Below the pieces are notes generated by a model, which was given only the letters and a program-made list of their open reading frames with translations, made no database searches and was not told the DNA's origin. The translations under genes were made by a program, and so were the position numbers. Below are positions 11,472 through 22,956 of a stretch of 64,000 nt of DNA, one piece after another (the first letter of the stretch is position 1; each line of letters starts with the position of its first letter). The stretch comes from Malaya genurostris (Eukaryota; Arthropoda; Insecta; Diptera; Culicidae). The stretch covers positions 82,084,525 through 82,148,524 of the forward strand of contig NC_080571.1 in NCBI RefSeq assembly GCF_030247185.1, written 5' to 3'.

Positions 11472-13218
11472 CTATAGACATTGGGTGAGAAACGAGAGAA
11501 TATCCTTCAATTTTAGCTCCGCATACACAGACTCAACCATGTATGGAGAACCAAAAACCCGGATACGTAGCTGCCTCAATGCGGGACAGTTACATATCAG
11601 ATGATATGAAGTACCATAATCGCATTCACACAAATCACACGAATAATACTCAGCACGTTGAATAGTAGCCATGTGATAATTGAGTTTGCAATGTCCAGTC
11701 AGAGCTCTGACCAGAACACTTCAATGATACTTGGAGAAATGCAGTAGACACTTTGACATTTTCAGATCTAAATCTGGTAGAAATGCTTTGTCTGAGCGCA
11801 AGTTTGCAAGCTGCGCCAGTAGCTGGCATGTTTGGATGCAGCCCAAGAACGTATCTTGTGCTTTATCCAACTAGTTGAAAGTGGTAAAGCTGGACCAACG
11901 AAATCATTCGTTGCACCAGCTCTAGCCAACTCATCAGCCCATTCATTTCCAGTAATACCAGAATGGCCGGGTACCCATAAGAAGTAAACAGCATTTGAAA
12001 TGCTGAGGTCTTCAATTTGAGTTCGACATGCGATCACTAGATTCGACCGTGAGTCATTCGAACTGAGTGCTTTTAAGGCTGCCTGACTGTCGGAACAAAA
12101 ATAAATACGTTTACCACAGATCCTCTGCTGAAGTGCCGATTGTACTCCACACAGAATTGCGTAGATTTCTGCTTGGAACACAGTACAGTATCTACCAAGT
12201 GAATGAGACTGCTCCAGCCTATTTCACGACAGTAGATACCAGCACCAGCACGACCATTCAACAGAGAACCGTCCGTAAAACAAACTATGTGTTCATCAAG
12301 TTGTCGTTCCAGACAACCAGACAATCATTCCTAACGAAGAGGATAGCTCACATTGAATGTTTTAAAAGGAAAACTGCATGTGAGAGTTAGGTCACTAGGA
12401 GCGAGTAAATACTCATCCCACGGAACCATTTGAGACCACAAGCGAGTGTGACTGGTAGCATATTCACAAGCCCTGTAACCCTAAGACGGTATGCACAAGA
12501 TAATGCTTCTTGTTTTAGGAACACATGTAGTGGTTTAATGCACAGTAGCGCCTCTAGAGCAGCAGTAGGAGTTGTCGTGAATGCTCCTGTCATCGCCATT
12601 AGGACCATCCTTTGGAGATGATTTAGCTTTGACTGAACTGTCGCGACTTCTCCTTTCTGCCACCATACAAGACATCCATATGCTAAAATTGGTCTAATGA
12701 TAGTTGTGTAGATCCAATGAATATATCTGGGTTTGAGTCCCCATGATTTTCCAAAAGCTCGTCTGCATTGGCCGAAAGCCATGCAAGCTCTTTTAATCCT
12801 GAAATCAATGTGAGCAGACCAACTCAGTTTTGAGTCAAGAATAACCCCGACGTATTTAACTTGATCGACCACAGTGACTCCTGAACCAAAGAACTGCAAC
12901 GGACGAGCTCCTGTAATTATCCTACGATGAGTGAAAAGCACCATTGATGTTTTGCCCGGATTTACAGATAATCCAAACCTGACAACACCATTGTTCAACA
13001 GATCGCAGGGCTTGCTGCATTAAATCAAAGAGAGTGTTAATGCTTATACCACCTTGAGGACACCCACAGACACTCAGCTTTCTAATCTCTGGCCTGCCAA
13101 ATCGATGATCAAAGAAGTTGATTGCTAAGCATTGCGTGTATCCAGTAAGGGAAAAACCCAAGATATTCCGTTCACGACTGCAATGTTTAACCTCCTGCAG
13201 CCATTCAGCCATCGGCAC
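11472..13218 (-). pseudogene. LINE (non-LTR) polyprotein relic: RT thumb, RNase H, zinc motif
   Basis: Reads on the minus strand in several broken frames. 13218-12922 contains reverse transcriptase motif CGCPQGG. 12998-12387 holds the RT C-terminal region (KYVGVILDSKLSW, RPILAYGCLVWW). 12324-11768 is RNase H (FTDGSLLNGRAGAG, FQAEIYAI, SDSQAALKAL, WVPGHSGITGNEWADELA). 11672-11472 is a C-terminal CDLCECDYGTSYHLICNCPA zinc-type motif. PQGG runs directly into ISINTLFDLMQQALR; the segment that should hold the catalytic (F/Y)ADD is missing. There are several frameshifts and stops, and the endonuclease and ORF1 are absent. Domain order puts it in the I/LOA/R1 group of RNase H LINEs; the clade is unresolved. 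It is dead. Confidence 0.85.
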
Positions 13219-13848
13219 GGAAATTCACCTTGACTTAGGAGTTCCTATTTTTGTGGCCTTTTACGACATGGAATAGGAAACCAGTGGATCAATTCTTGGT
13301 AAAAAATAATTCCGCCGGATGCCACACGGCTTACCTGTTTGGTGGACTTATACCACCGGTACAGGTGGACCGTAGCGTTATTCTTAGCAGTTGGGAAACC
13401 GCTACCGACACTACACGGCTATCTAGGCTGCTCAGAGAGGGAAGTTAACATTGATGGTCAACTTCCATGGATGGCCGAACAGCCGGTCAAATCTGCTAAA
13501 ACCTTTCAGGGTCAATACAGAAAGGATTCATTGACTCCAGGAAGAACGGCGAACCGCTCTGGCTATAGATTCTTACCACATTGGATGAGAAACGATAGAA
13601 TATCCTTCAATTTTAGCTCTGCATACACAGATTCAAGCATGTATGGAGAACCAAAAACCCGCATACGTTGTTGCGTCATTGCGGGACAGTTACATATCAG
13701 ATGCTATAAAGTACGCAATCGAACTTACACAAATCACAAAAACAATACTCAGCACGCTAAATAGTAGCCATGTGGTAGAGTTTGCAATGTCCAGTCAGGG
13801 CTTTGACCCGAATCCTGCAGCGATACTTGTGAAAATGCAATAGACATT
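13219..13848 (-). mobile_element. Second 3'-end fragment of the same LINE family
   Basis: 13586-13845 matches the C-terminal and 3' UTR region of the neighbouring LINE (11486-11760). It includes gagaaacgatagaatatcc and the cysteine-rich tail region, also on the minus strand. 13493-13582 matches 10852-10941. The piece 13219-13492 has no internal match that I see and could be more 3' UTR. Unique flank motifs near 10588 (gatttttgcgcactcttagttatt) and 13918 (aatttttgcgccttcttagttatt) are also paired. A local tandem duplication spanning the LINE is therefore possible. Confidence 0.6.
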
Positions 13849-16776
13849 TCAAGTTTCTGAAATCTCGAAATTTAATCCAAGTTATTGGAAAAAATAACAT
13901 TACTACAACTTCAGAGAAAATTTTTGCGCCTTCTTAGTTATTCAAGTTGAACTGCTCAGTTGCAATGCAGTTTGATTCGAACTGTTGTTGATTCACTGAT
14001 GAGTTGAAATCGAGACTTTAGGAAAATTTTAAAATCAACTTTAGAGCAAAATTGCTTGTACAAGAATTTACAATCTTCCCTTAGTACATCATCCTGATCA
14101 TTTCATGCATCGGTTTTAGACAGCAGTCGACTCCGGCATCTTAAGAAAAATACTACCTCCACAGTTCCTGACTCGTGTGCGACGATTAGTTCATGTTTTG
14201 TCAGCTTCGGACAGATAGAACTCCCGAAACACTAAACGATTGTCAATGTGATGTGATGTGATATTTCGGGATCACACACGCGTTTCCCGGTGGGGAATGC
14301 GTAAGAGTTCATCGGATGAAAAACCAACTACAACAACAACCAGCCGGAACGGGTATCCGACAGGTCACTAAATGCCGTCACTCGCCGTTGTTGTCACCCG
14401 AACCGGCCGATCATTCCGTCGGTTTGTTTGACTGGTGGAAGATGAATTGCCAACTGGCGGATGGCAGAATCGTCATTTGACGGAAATAAAACCATTCCAA
14501 TCTCGTCGTTTTTTTTAATGTTGTGCGTGGTCAAGCGTGCGGATAATGATGTCGTTAAACAGAAACATTTGATTGATGGTGTTTATCCTAGTGGTGGTTG
14601 CTGACACGCTCTACAATGGCAAATGAATACTTGAATGCTTGCGAGTTATGATGAGTGTCGGCGGACGGAAATTGTTTTTCTTTTAGAACATATATATTAA
14701 TGAGACTTCGGTTGTTAAGCGACTTTGTGACAATGTTGACTTGTGCTTTGAGTGATACCATGGGACTAATTATTGTTTTTGAACTCTTCTAGTCATTGCT
14801 CAAGTTAGTAAGAACTGCACATGAGTTTAAAAAAATAATTCGATTTGAATTTATACTCAAGAAACTGTTGGAAGTATCTAGCAGCTTCAATTGAGTAGCG
14901 AGTTTTTATCACCTATTAATTCGTTACACAGGATTTTTATACTGAATCAAAGGAAATTACCAAAACCACTTTCACTTGATCTCCGATCGACCAAAGCAAC
15001 GGACAACGGTCAATGAACCAACAACGACATCAACAAATTTCCCCGCGAAAAGAAAAAACACAAACTGTTTACGTTGCACGGATGACCCGCGAGAAACACC
15101 TCACGAATTAGTTCAATGACTCAACGCTCCAGAATCTAATGCATAAACATAATCTTCATCACACCAAGCCGATAGACCGCGAGAATGAAGTGCTATAACT
15201 TAATTAAACAGCTAAACACTTTGGATCTCCACGAACCCGCTAATGATTGGCGCAAATATTTGCCAATACACTAACACACACACACTCACACCGCGAGAAG
15301 CTGTCTCGGTTCATCCAGCCGGCCAGAACTTCCGCCGTTCGGGTGCAAACGGATGGCACCAAACCGCACTTCATAGATCACCGCAACTAAGCGAAATCGG
15401 TAACGTGTTAGAGATCTTTATGTGCCTAGCTAAAGTATCTACGGTACGGAAAGGAATGGAATGGATGATCTGCTGACAGTGCGAAGACACACTTTATCTT
15501 CTATGTCCTGTGGGAGGATTGGCGTGATCAATTAAAAAAAAATTCTTTATAAAACCTCTACAAAGTGAAACTTTACCCTCTGAACTGCACAATTAATTAA
15601 TCACCGTCTTTTAAGCATAAGAATTATGCTGTAATTTCACGGTGAATCTTGAAACATCAAGATTCAAAATCAACAACAACAGAATAACATCTGAATAAAC
15701 TGCCATAGACTGACTGATATTGAACGGAACGATCTTACAACGATTTATGCGATGAATCGTGTTTTGTTGAAAATAACCAAAGTAGGTTCGGCAAGTATAA
15801 AAGAGAAGTGTCTACAATTGTTTTTAGGAGGAAATTTTTTAGCAAGTATTTCGAAAATCAACTGTTCAGTTCGAGATAAACGTGTGCGATCACAGACTGT
15901 CGGACATAGCAACCGAGAAATGATCGATCAATGGTTGCCAGACAGCTCGAATTTTTATAAAAAAATTTCGTAGAACACCTGAAATCATTTGTTGATTTAA
16001 ACCCATTATAGCTAACTTAGTCCACAGAAAATAGAAATCTCGCCCGACAATCTATGGGTTGATCACTTTATTCGATTCACCAAGTGAAAATGATTATTAT
16101 TATTATTATTATTCGTCGAGGAGTGTGTGGCAATAAATCGTAGCTCGCTAAATGAAAATATTTGCACACTTTAAATTCTTACACCATGTCAGATGATTTG
16201 AAAACGGGCAACCGTTTTATTTTGTATATTTACGGAACCAGTTGTTCTCGGGGTGGTTTCTGGTGGAAAATTTTGTGGTTATAGGAGCAATGTTGATTCT
16301 GCCGATTGATTGGAAATTTCAACAAACAAGCCGGGTGTTCGAGTGAATACGGCTGAACTAGCAGAATGTAGGAGAATGTTTGTCCCTATCATAAAGAAGG
16401 GATTAAACAACACTGCAAGTGTTTTCCTGTTTAATTAGGTTATAACACTTCATTACGTGAATGTTCAAAATCAATCGTAGATTAATAAATCTGCCCGAAT
16501 TATAAATAACTGGAAGAATAGCAATCTTTGCTGGGTCAACCCTCCTTAAATTCTCTTATATTATAATGATACCATTCTCATTGACATTTAAATATGAAGT
16601 CGATATTTTCTGATACGAAAACCGATATACGACATAATAGAATTGAGCATGTTTGATCACCAATTGACATGATCAACAAATTTTAATATTTTCAAGACTA
16701 GTATGGAATATTTTACGTCTTCTACCCTCTTCTCATCCACACGTGAATCCGGATCCGAAGGTCCGAAGGGTTCACT
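13849..16776. other. No gene recognised; largely unique intergenic DNA
   Basis: 14200-15480 is richer in GC and has no obvious TE ends. It may be host non-coding DNA. Short frames (15243-15476, 15752-15973) have no recognisable domain. An (ATT)n microsatellite sits at about 16091-16112. Confidence 0.45.
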
Positions 16777-16989
16777 TAGTGATGCATTTTTTTACTCGAT
16801 TAATCAAAATAATCGATTAAAAGGCTGAAGTAATCGAGTATTTGTAATCGATTAACGACATTGCCACTAATCGAGCCAATCGATTAATAGCAATCAATTA
16901 ATCGAGATTTATATCAGTTGGGCTGTCAACCATTTCGCGGTTAATTTTAACTTTTGGTTGAAATCTGACACTTGAGTGGTAATTTTGGT

Positions 16990-17950
16990 TTTTCTTCGCC
17001 GTAGCATCACTTTTTCATAAAATTCTTATCCTAATTTAATTCTAAAATAGTCACAACGATTTGAATTTATTAAAACATATTCCTCTTATTACTTAAATAT
17101 CATTTTTGGTAATTCGTCATTGATTATTAAATCTACTCGGAAATATTATTTCAACCAAACGATTAACTTCTAACAATTGTAAAATAAGCTGTTATTTTCA
17201 GACATTTTGTTGATAATTTCATAAACTATTTCGAGTTTGTTTGTATCATTACATAATTTCTATTCTAATTTAGCTATTGGTTGAACTCATGGACGCAGCT
17301 GGAATCAGAACTAAATCTTAAAAGGGGCCTTTATTTAATTGAAACTTCAATTTTCTTTATGAAATGATAAATAAGTTTCATGTATGGAAGGTCACGACAA
17401 GCAAGAATGTCTCGAACTGGGACATTGGATAGTCTACCTTGGGTACGCAAAGAATTTATTTGTTTAGATCTGACATCACGATACTCCACGCATGTCCAAA
17501 TGACATGATCAATATCCCGATAACCTTCGCCACAAGCACAATGATTAGTCTCGGAGAGCCCAAATCGAAGGAGATGTGCCTCTAACGTGTAGTGATTGGC
17601 AATGAGTCTGGACATCATGCGAATGAAATCCCTACTCACATCCAGTCCCCTAAACCATGCCTTTGTCGATATTTTAGGAATAATTGAGTGCATCCACCGA
17701 TCCAGATCATCTCTATCGCAAGAAGCTTGCCAGCTGGCAAGTGTTCTTTGGCGAGACGAGCTATAGAATCCGTTGAAAGCAATCGGTCTCTTATAAATTT
17801 CACCCTCAATAGCACCACGTTTGGCTAAAATATCGGCTCTTTCATTGCCAGGAATGGAGCAATGAGCCGGGACCCAGACTATAGTGATAAGATAATTATT
17901 GTTCAATATGTCGTTCAGGCACTGTTTTATTTTGCCCAAGAAAAGCGGTT
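16990..17950 (-). mobile_element. 5'-truncated I-type LINE, copy A
   Basis: From tttttcttcgccgtagc (3' end region) to the break near 17950, this matches the 3' part of the full-length element at 45281-51302 and copy B at 38764-39750. The 3' UTR is closer to copy B than to the full-length copy, so A and B form one subfamily. At the 5' break, gcggttcaatcgatagcagcag is repeated twice (about 17943-18001). Confidence 0.8.
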
Positions 17951-17975
17951 CAATCGATAGCAGCAGTTCAATCGA
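17331..17975 (-). pseudogene. I-type LINE ORF2 C-terminal fragment (RNase H end), copy A
   Basis: Open minus-strand frame covering the C-terminal third of RNase H (IVWVPAHCSIPGNERADILA) and the C-terminal zinc-type motif (CACGEGYRDIDHVIWTC). It corresponds to about the last 210 residues of the ORF2 at 45608-49300. It lacks endonuclease, RT and the first RNase H residues because the copy is 5'-truncated. The first residues past the break (beyond about 17945) are not LINE-derived. No start codon of its own is expected. A non-functional insertion fragment with an undamaged frame, so fairly young. Confidence 0.85.
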
Positions 17976-18002
17976 AAAGCGGTTCAATCGATAGCAGCAG
18001 CG

Positions 18003-18057
18003 CGACTTGAACCGAGAAACATCAGATCACAAGCACATCGGTTACTCGACTGTACCG
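18003..18057 (-). promoter_or_regulatory. Pol III-like box module, minus strand, inside inner TIR element
   Basis: Reverse-complement reading gives box A-like CGGTACAGTCG (18057-18047), 33 nt, then box B-like GGTTCAAGTCG (18013-18003). The sequence between and around them (ttctcggttcaagtcgcgc) clearly matches the module in MITE A copies at 343, 730 and 23178. The host element is otherwise different. Confidence 0.5.
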
Positions 18058-18088
18058 CAGAGCTCATAAGATATGGTTATTCTGATGT

Positions 18089-18130
18089 TGTCAAAAATAA
18101 CCCTGTTCGAGAGCATGGTTATTTTTGACA
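18089..18130. repeat. Perfect 14-bp hairpin with 14-nt loop
   Basis: TGTCAAAAATAACC (18089-18102) and GGTTATTTTTGACA (18117-18130) are exact reverse complements. It lies just inside the right end of the inner TIR element; it may be an internal structural motif of that element. Confidence 0.75.
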
Positions 18131-18783
18131 GATCGATGGTTATTTTCCGATACTGAAAAAAATCAACCAAAAGTTAGAATTAACCGCGAAATGGTTCACA
18201 GCCTTAGTAGATAATGTATGGCCTTAGGTTGCAAACATAGTGGGCACGAGAAGCAAAGCCGAGCTGATGACTAACATTAGCAAATCAAAAGCGAGAATGA
18301 TACTAGTAGCTAATCAAAAGGACTCTTTTAGAGTACAAGTGAGAAATCGGCTCAACTTTCACTCTGACAGGGTCTCTCTGTTCTGCTGTAAGTATGTTTT
18401 CTGTCTCACTCTATCTGCTGCCTAAGGCTAAACGTTGCTATGATAATACGAATTTCAATTTAAATAATCATTTTTGATCCATTCTGCCCACAGGTGCAAT
18501 GTTCATACATTTTTCCATCCGTTTGATCATAGATTTTATTGAATTTTCTAGACATTTTAACCAAATTTTCTCATATTTTTGCTTGCTGTATTATACACTA
18601 ATGATAAAGATTTGATATTCAACACAGATTTTCATTTGGCAGCTTTGATTCTGTTTAGAATAATTTGATCGATTGATTGCATTAATCGATTAATGCTTAA
18701 TAGTAATCGATTACACTATTCGACTCCTTTTTTATTAATCGAATACCTAATAATCGATTAATACGAAAAATCAGACATCACTA

Positions 18784-19164
18784 GCGTTCACTACTCTGTT
18801 CCTAATTTCATCCCAATGGATTTTTATTCATCCTATCTTTGGTATTACATTCATCCTACCAAATAGCAATTGCGATAGCAATCAAAACAAAATAATGCAC
18901 TATTACACTCTCAGATCCAAAATATCATAAATCTACCTAAAATGGACCGAATGTCAACTGTGAAACAACAAACGGTATTGGAAGAACCAGTTTGGAATGA
19001 ATTCCTTTTGTTTTGCATATAAAATTTTACAGCAAGGTTAATCTGGTTTGGCCCAAATGTCAGATGCAAATTCGATGAAACACACATACACACTTAATAG
19101 CGTTATGTTGACATATATTGGAATGAAACCATTGCTACTAGATTTGCACTAATGGTCATTTCAT
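18784..19164. other. No gene recognised
   Basis: Short AT-rich spacer between the hAT-like element and the ITmD37E element; no repeats or domains noticed. Confidence 0.5.
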
Positions 19165-19166
19165 TA

Positions 19167-20417
19167 AAGACTATGCCAGAAAGTATGGACGCACTTTGAT
19201 TTCGCTGTAAATAATTCACAAGTGTTAGATATTAAAATTTTATTCGATATACTGATAATATTAGACTATAACAACAGAATATTATTCTCAACATTTGCTA
19301 CTTAGCCATTGTAGACTAGCTGGCGCACCTTCTTGCTAACGTTCCTCATTAAATTCTGTACAGACTTCTTGACGACAAGTTTTGACACTTTTTTCCAATC
19401 TTTTTCGAACTGTTGAATGGTTTCGGCTGCCGAGGCATGTTTCCTAAGATGTGCCTTCGTTAATGCCCAACATTCCTCAATTGGTCGAAGTTGTGGGCAA
19501 TTTGGTAGATCCATGTCTTTTGGGACGAACGTGAATTTTTTGGTAGTATACCATTCTACCGTTGATTTCGAGTAGTGGCAAGAAGCAAGATCTCGCCAGA
19601 AGACAACATGATCCTTGTGGTTTCGAATCATGGGTAGAAATCGTTTTTGTAAACATTCCTTGGTGTATATTTTGCTGTTCATTGAAGCAGTGGTGATGAA
19701 GGGTTCTTACCACAGCTACAAATTGCTTGCCAGACCATAGCTTTCTTATCAAATTTTTCGACTTCAATCGATGTCTCGGATTGGTTTAACACTTGCCCTT
19801 CTCGCACCGTATAATATTGTGGTCCCGGCAAGGATTTGTAATCGAGTTTCACGTAGGTTTCGTCGTCCATGATTATGCAGTTCAAATTTCCAGCAAGAAT
19901 CGTATTGTATAGCTTTCGAACCCTCGGCCTGCTCGATGCTTCTTGTTTCGGACTACGTTTTGGCTGTTTCTGCTTCTTATAGGTTCGAAGATTCAAACGT
20001 TCTTTAGCACGAAAAACATTTGACTTCGAAGTGCCCACTTTCTTGGCCACATCCCGAACTGACACCTCCTTCTTTTGCACGAACGCCTTCAGTGTACGTT
20101 TATCCAACTGTGGGTTAGCAGGACCTTTTTTTTCGACTCGTATTCATTTTATACTCAAAGCTGTTATCCTCACCGAACTGATTGCATTTCGCACGGCTTT
20201 TTCACTAACTCCTTCCTTTTTTGCTATCTTTCTCAGTGACAGTCCGCTCTCTGTGCACCATTTGTACATAATTTTCGACGTTGTTCTGCTGAAAGTCCAC
20301 GCACGGTTAGAGAAGAGGACGTAAACAGCAGGACGCAGCCATAAAAATTGACAAATTCTGAACCATTGCCAAATGGCAGCGGTTTTTGGTTGCGTCCATA
20401 CTTTTTGGGACAGTCTT
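19167..20417 (-). mobile_element. ITmD37E (Tc1/mariner superfamily) element, 1251 bp
   Basis: TIRs of about 28 bp: left aagactatgccagaaagtat..., right the inverse (...atactttttgggacagtctt), with a few mismatches. TA lies on both sides (19165-19166, 20418-20419). A single transposase relic fills the interior on the minus strand. Size, TIRs and TA target fit the family, which is known from mosquitoes. Confidence 0.9.
19302..20269 (-). pseudogene. ITmD37E transposase, frameshifted
   Basis: Minus strand from about 20269 (MYKWCTESGLSLRKIAKKEG, first helix-turn-helix). A frame change near 20150 leads to the second HTH (LDKRTLKAFVQKKEVSVRDV, SNVFRAKERLNL), then a catalytic core with first Asp in IIMDDETYVKLDY. 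A second frameshift lies near 19690 (after CGKNPSSP), followed by second Asp in VVFWRDLASCHY and third acidic residue in LRPIEECWALTKAHLRKH. I count 37 residues between the second D and the E, which defines DD37E. It ends QLVYNG at 19305. It would cut and paste the element at TA sites if intact; at least two frameshifts make it inactive, though all three catalytic residues remain. Assignment to family is firm. Confidence 0.9.
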
Positions 20418-20419
20418 TA

Positions 20420-20559
20420 GGAAACAATTTTCACATTTAACAGTGACGTAAATCCTCGTATGACTCAATTTAAGAAAATGTATTTAGTTAAATGAATTTA
20501 GAATGGCGTAAGTCTTAGTCAAAATGCGATTCGGATACGCCCATTCCGGCATCTACAAC
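20420..20559. other. Spacer, nothing recognised
   Basis: Short AT-rich segment to the right of the ITmD37E element. Confidence 0.4.
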
Positions 20560-20770
20560 ATCTTGGCACTATTAGACAACAATTAGAGCATTGAAAGAAT
20601 GCTCGGTTCCGGACAGTCGACGGCCCTGCTCCAAAGGAAGTTGTTGGGTTGGCCAAACAGTAAAAAAGTACCTGACGAACATTAACGTACATGTCAGGAA
20701 ACGGAAGTCGCGTTCAAGGTTTCGGAGCTGCAGCCAATAGTGCAACGGCAGTTCACTCGCAAAGACGTAG
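20560..20770 (+). pseudogene. Tc1/mariner transposase DNA-binding relic
   Basis: Broken + strand reading gives GRPAPK-like sequence, VKKYLTNINVHVRKRKSR and a following SELQ-like segment. These resemble the linker and second HTH of a Tc1/mariner transposase. No catalytic core, no intact frame. Downstream, a segment (ctgtcacaattgaccttgaaaacgaaata, 20855-20883) recurs at 36725-36753, so both belong to a dispersed repeat. Confidence 0.4.
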
Positions 20771-22263
20771 ATTTTTTTTGCAAGTAAGCTAAATATTTAC
20801 CTTCTGTGGGAAATTTTTTAAAAGCAATTATCTGTCTTAGCTTTTTACTATGTCTGTCACAATTGACCTTGAAAACGAAATATGTTTTAGACATAGATTT
20901 CACACGGTAATAGCTATCCAACAAGCCATAGATTGTTTAAATCCGTCCATTTCTAAATGGAGGTATCGATAGTTTTGTGTAAGTGACTTTTCGCCTTATT
21001 CCAGTAGTAGGAGTTTTACGCGTTTGAAATTAAAGCGGTGTTTCGGAGCAAAGTGAAACACGATTTTCAATACTGTTTTATGCCATTTTTCAGCATGTTT
21101 AGTTTTTGGCAACAATTTCGTTCGAACATGACCAGGCACGTAGGGTTTTAGCTCAAATCCCTCCCCCGAAATTCAAGAAATTATTAGAGGAGACAGGGGC
21201 AAAACCAAACACGTATTTAAACCGGATAACTTAAATAACTTATAAACCTGCAATTAATTCGATTTATTGGTCGACTTTGTAAATGCGCTTAGAGATGACG
21301 CGGTAGAAATGTCTTGAGTATAAACCCAGTTTTATTGGAAGTTTTTTTTTTAATTTCTAAAAAGTGTCTGACTTAGCCCCGGTCTCCCTTATATTATGAA
21401 AACCACATCCATTTTTTTCTGGGTACACCACATTTTTTTTTCTGGGTACACGCCTGAACATGAGATATGTATTAGAAAGATTGCAGTATTTTCAATTTCA
21501 AAGCAATTCCAATCCAATAATTTACTATCGACTTATGCTGCTTGCAACAATGATTACTGGAAGAACACAACTACTTACACCCTTATACCATTCGAAAATG
21601 TTCGTCGACTGATTTCTACAAACTTGAACAGTGGCATGCTTTCATATAAGGTTTCTGAACTTCATTTGGATCCGACTTCTGGCTCCGGAATCACAGAATG
21701 ATATATGTAATGGAATTAAACTAATGTCACTCATTTTGCTAGTAGATGGCGGAACCGATTTCGTCCGGCTAGTATATAAATAAAATAAATGTCCCCTAAA
21801 AACTGCTTGTTTTTTTTTTCAATCAGATCCGTCTTCCAGTTCAAGAGATACAGGTTGATTAGTGTGAAAATTTCAGATCAATTTTTAGGGTTTGTCGGGT
21901 TCACAGATTTTGAGAATCGACGATCAAATAAGCCAAATATTTCGGTTTTCGATCCCGGAAGGTACCCAAAAATTTTATGTGGAACGCACTCTGATTTCTC
22001 TAAGACACTGGGTACACTGATTTTCAAAACTTTCGAATCTAATGAAATGGTTAACAATCCATTAGGCGAGTTTGACTGCATAAAATAACTCTCCTACTCA
22101 ATGCTTGATCGGAGAAATAGGTATAAAGCGCGAAGACTAGTGTTTGATGGACAGAGAAGATGTTTGGATGTAAGGTATCGGCGTCGGGTGACGGCCAGGA
22201 TGTAGACCATGTTCGATGTACGTTGCTACTATGTCTGTTTCGAGTTTTAATGTGGCTAAAGCA
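20771..22263. other. No gene recognised; dispersed-repeat fragments
   Basis: Contains a two-copy 23-26 bp tandem repeat (cattttttt...ctgggtaca) at about 21403-21450. It also has a GATCCGACTTCTGGCTCCGGAAT-type motif near 21670, the same family as the repeats at 44200 and 63230-63530. Frames at 21396-21701 and 21789-22088 are unassigned and probably chance. Confidence 0.4.
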
Positions 22264-22450
22264 AGATCAGAGTGGCGAAATGGTAGCGCGTATGCACGGA
22301 ATGCATAAGAACGCAGGTTCGAGTCCTGTCTCTGAGCGTATCTTTTTGCAAAAAATCATCTTTTCTGTTAGTTTTTCATTCATTTGGCTTCTCCAATATA
22401 TGTTTCCGCTCAGTCATTGCTAAACTGACTGACTTCGGCTACAACGAGCT
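22264..22450 (+). mobile_element. tRNA-derived SINE, type 1, copy 2
   Basis: Matches 3457-3625. Box A region agtggcgaaatggtagcgcg (22271-22290) and perfect box B GGTTCGAGTCC (22316-22326). The 5' gatcaga can pair with 3' tctgagc (6 of 7) like an acceptor stem. The anticodon stem tatgc/gcata has loop ACGGAAT, which lacks U33. A functional tRNA gene is therefore unlikely. Tail ttggcttctccaatatatg is shared with copy 1. Confidence 0.75.
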
Positions 22451-22954
22451 TCCGAATTCCGTTTCCGAAAGTATTGGAAATAGAGAAGCTAAAAGAAGGC
22501 CAAAACGAATTTAATGAATAAAAATTCAAATTAAAATAAAGTTATAGTCCCATACATAATTGGTGAATATTATCCGATTCCGATTTCTAATTTTGAAATT
22601 ACAGGGTGATGAATTTTTTAAATTGAAGATGTCGATACCAAAAAATCGTCAAAGTTGACAAAAACTTTAAAGAGGAACTCACTTCTACATCTCATTGAAT
22701 GCTTAATCGATTGTCACGGTTATTAAAATAACTTCATGAAAACTAAACACAACGAAGAATATTCACACGAAAAACACATGCTGATTGATAAAAAACGTAT
22801 CATCTCACTGCTAAGTGGATTTAGCACGTTTTTCTATCACCATCCGAACAAAGTTTAATTTTTTAATGCAAACGTTATTATATCAATTCAACTGTAAAAA
22901 ATGTAATATTTTTTAGGCTCGAAAAAGCGTAAACTTACATCATTTTTTCATAAC
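22451..22954. other. No gene recognised
   Basis: AT-rich spacer with a degenerate accgattccgatttctaattttgaaattacagggtga motif of the GGAACCGGAAGT-type family near 22575-22610. Confidence 0.4.
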
Positions 22955-22956
22955 TA

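Larger units (their letters stand above)
16921..18203. mobile_element. Inner TIR element nested in the hAT-like element
   Basis: A 43-45 bp inverted repeat: left 16921-16965 (ggctgtcaaccatttcgcgg...acttttggttga), right 18161-18203 (reverse complement, about 4 mismatches). No clear target duplication. Between the ends lie a truncated LINE, a Pol III-like module on the minus strand and a 14-bp hairpin. Without the roughly 1 kb LINE the element is about 300 bp, MITE-sized. Confidence 0.6.
16777..18783. mobile_element. hAT-like element with TAATCGATTA subterminal repeats
   Basis: Ends are inverted: tagtgatgc...ttttt on the left (16777) and ...catcacta on the right (18783). GTTCACT occurs on both sides (16770-16776 and 18786-18792), close to an 8-bp hAT duplication. 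Both subterminal regions (16795-16910 and 18663-18765) are packed with TAATCGATTA or ATCGATTAAT motifs. hAT elements are known to bind transposase at subterminal repeats, so these could be such sites (inference). No hAT transposase remains. The interior is occupied by a second element (16921-18203). Confidence 0.6.

Noticed and set aside
22264..22335. Functional tRNA gene
   Set aside because: Box B is perfect and an acceptor stem nearly forms. However, U33 is missing in the anticodon loop, and the sequence continues into a tail shared with a second copy, so it is a SINE.
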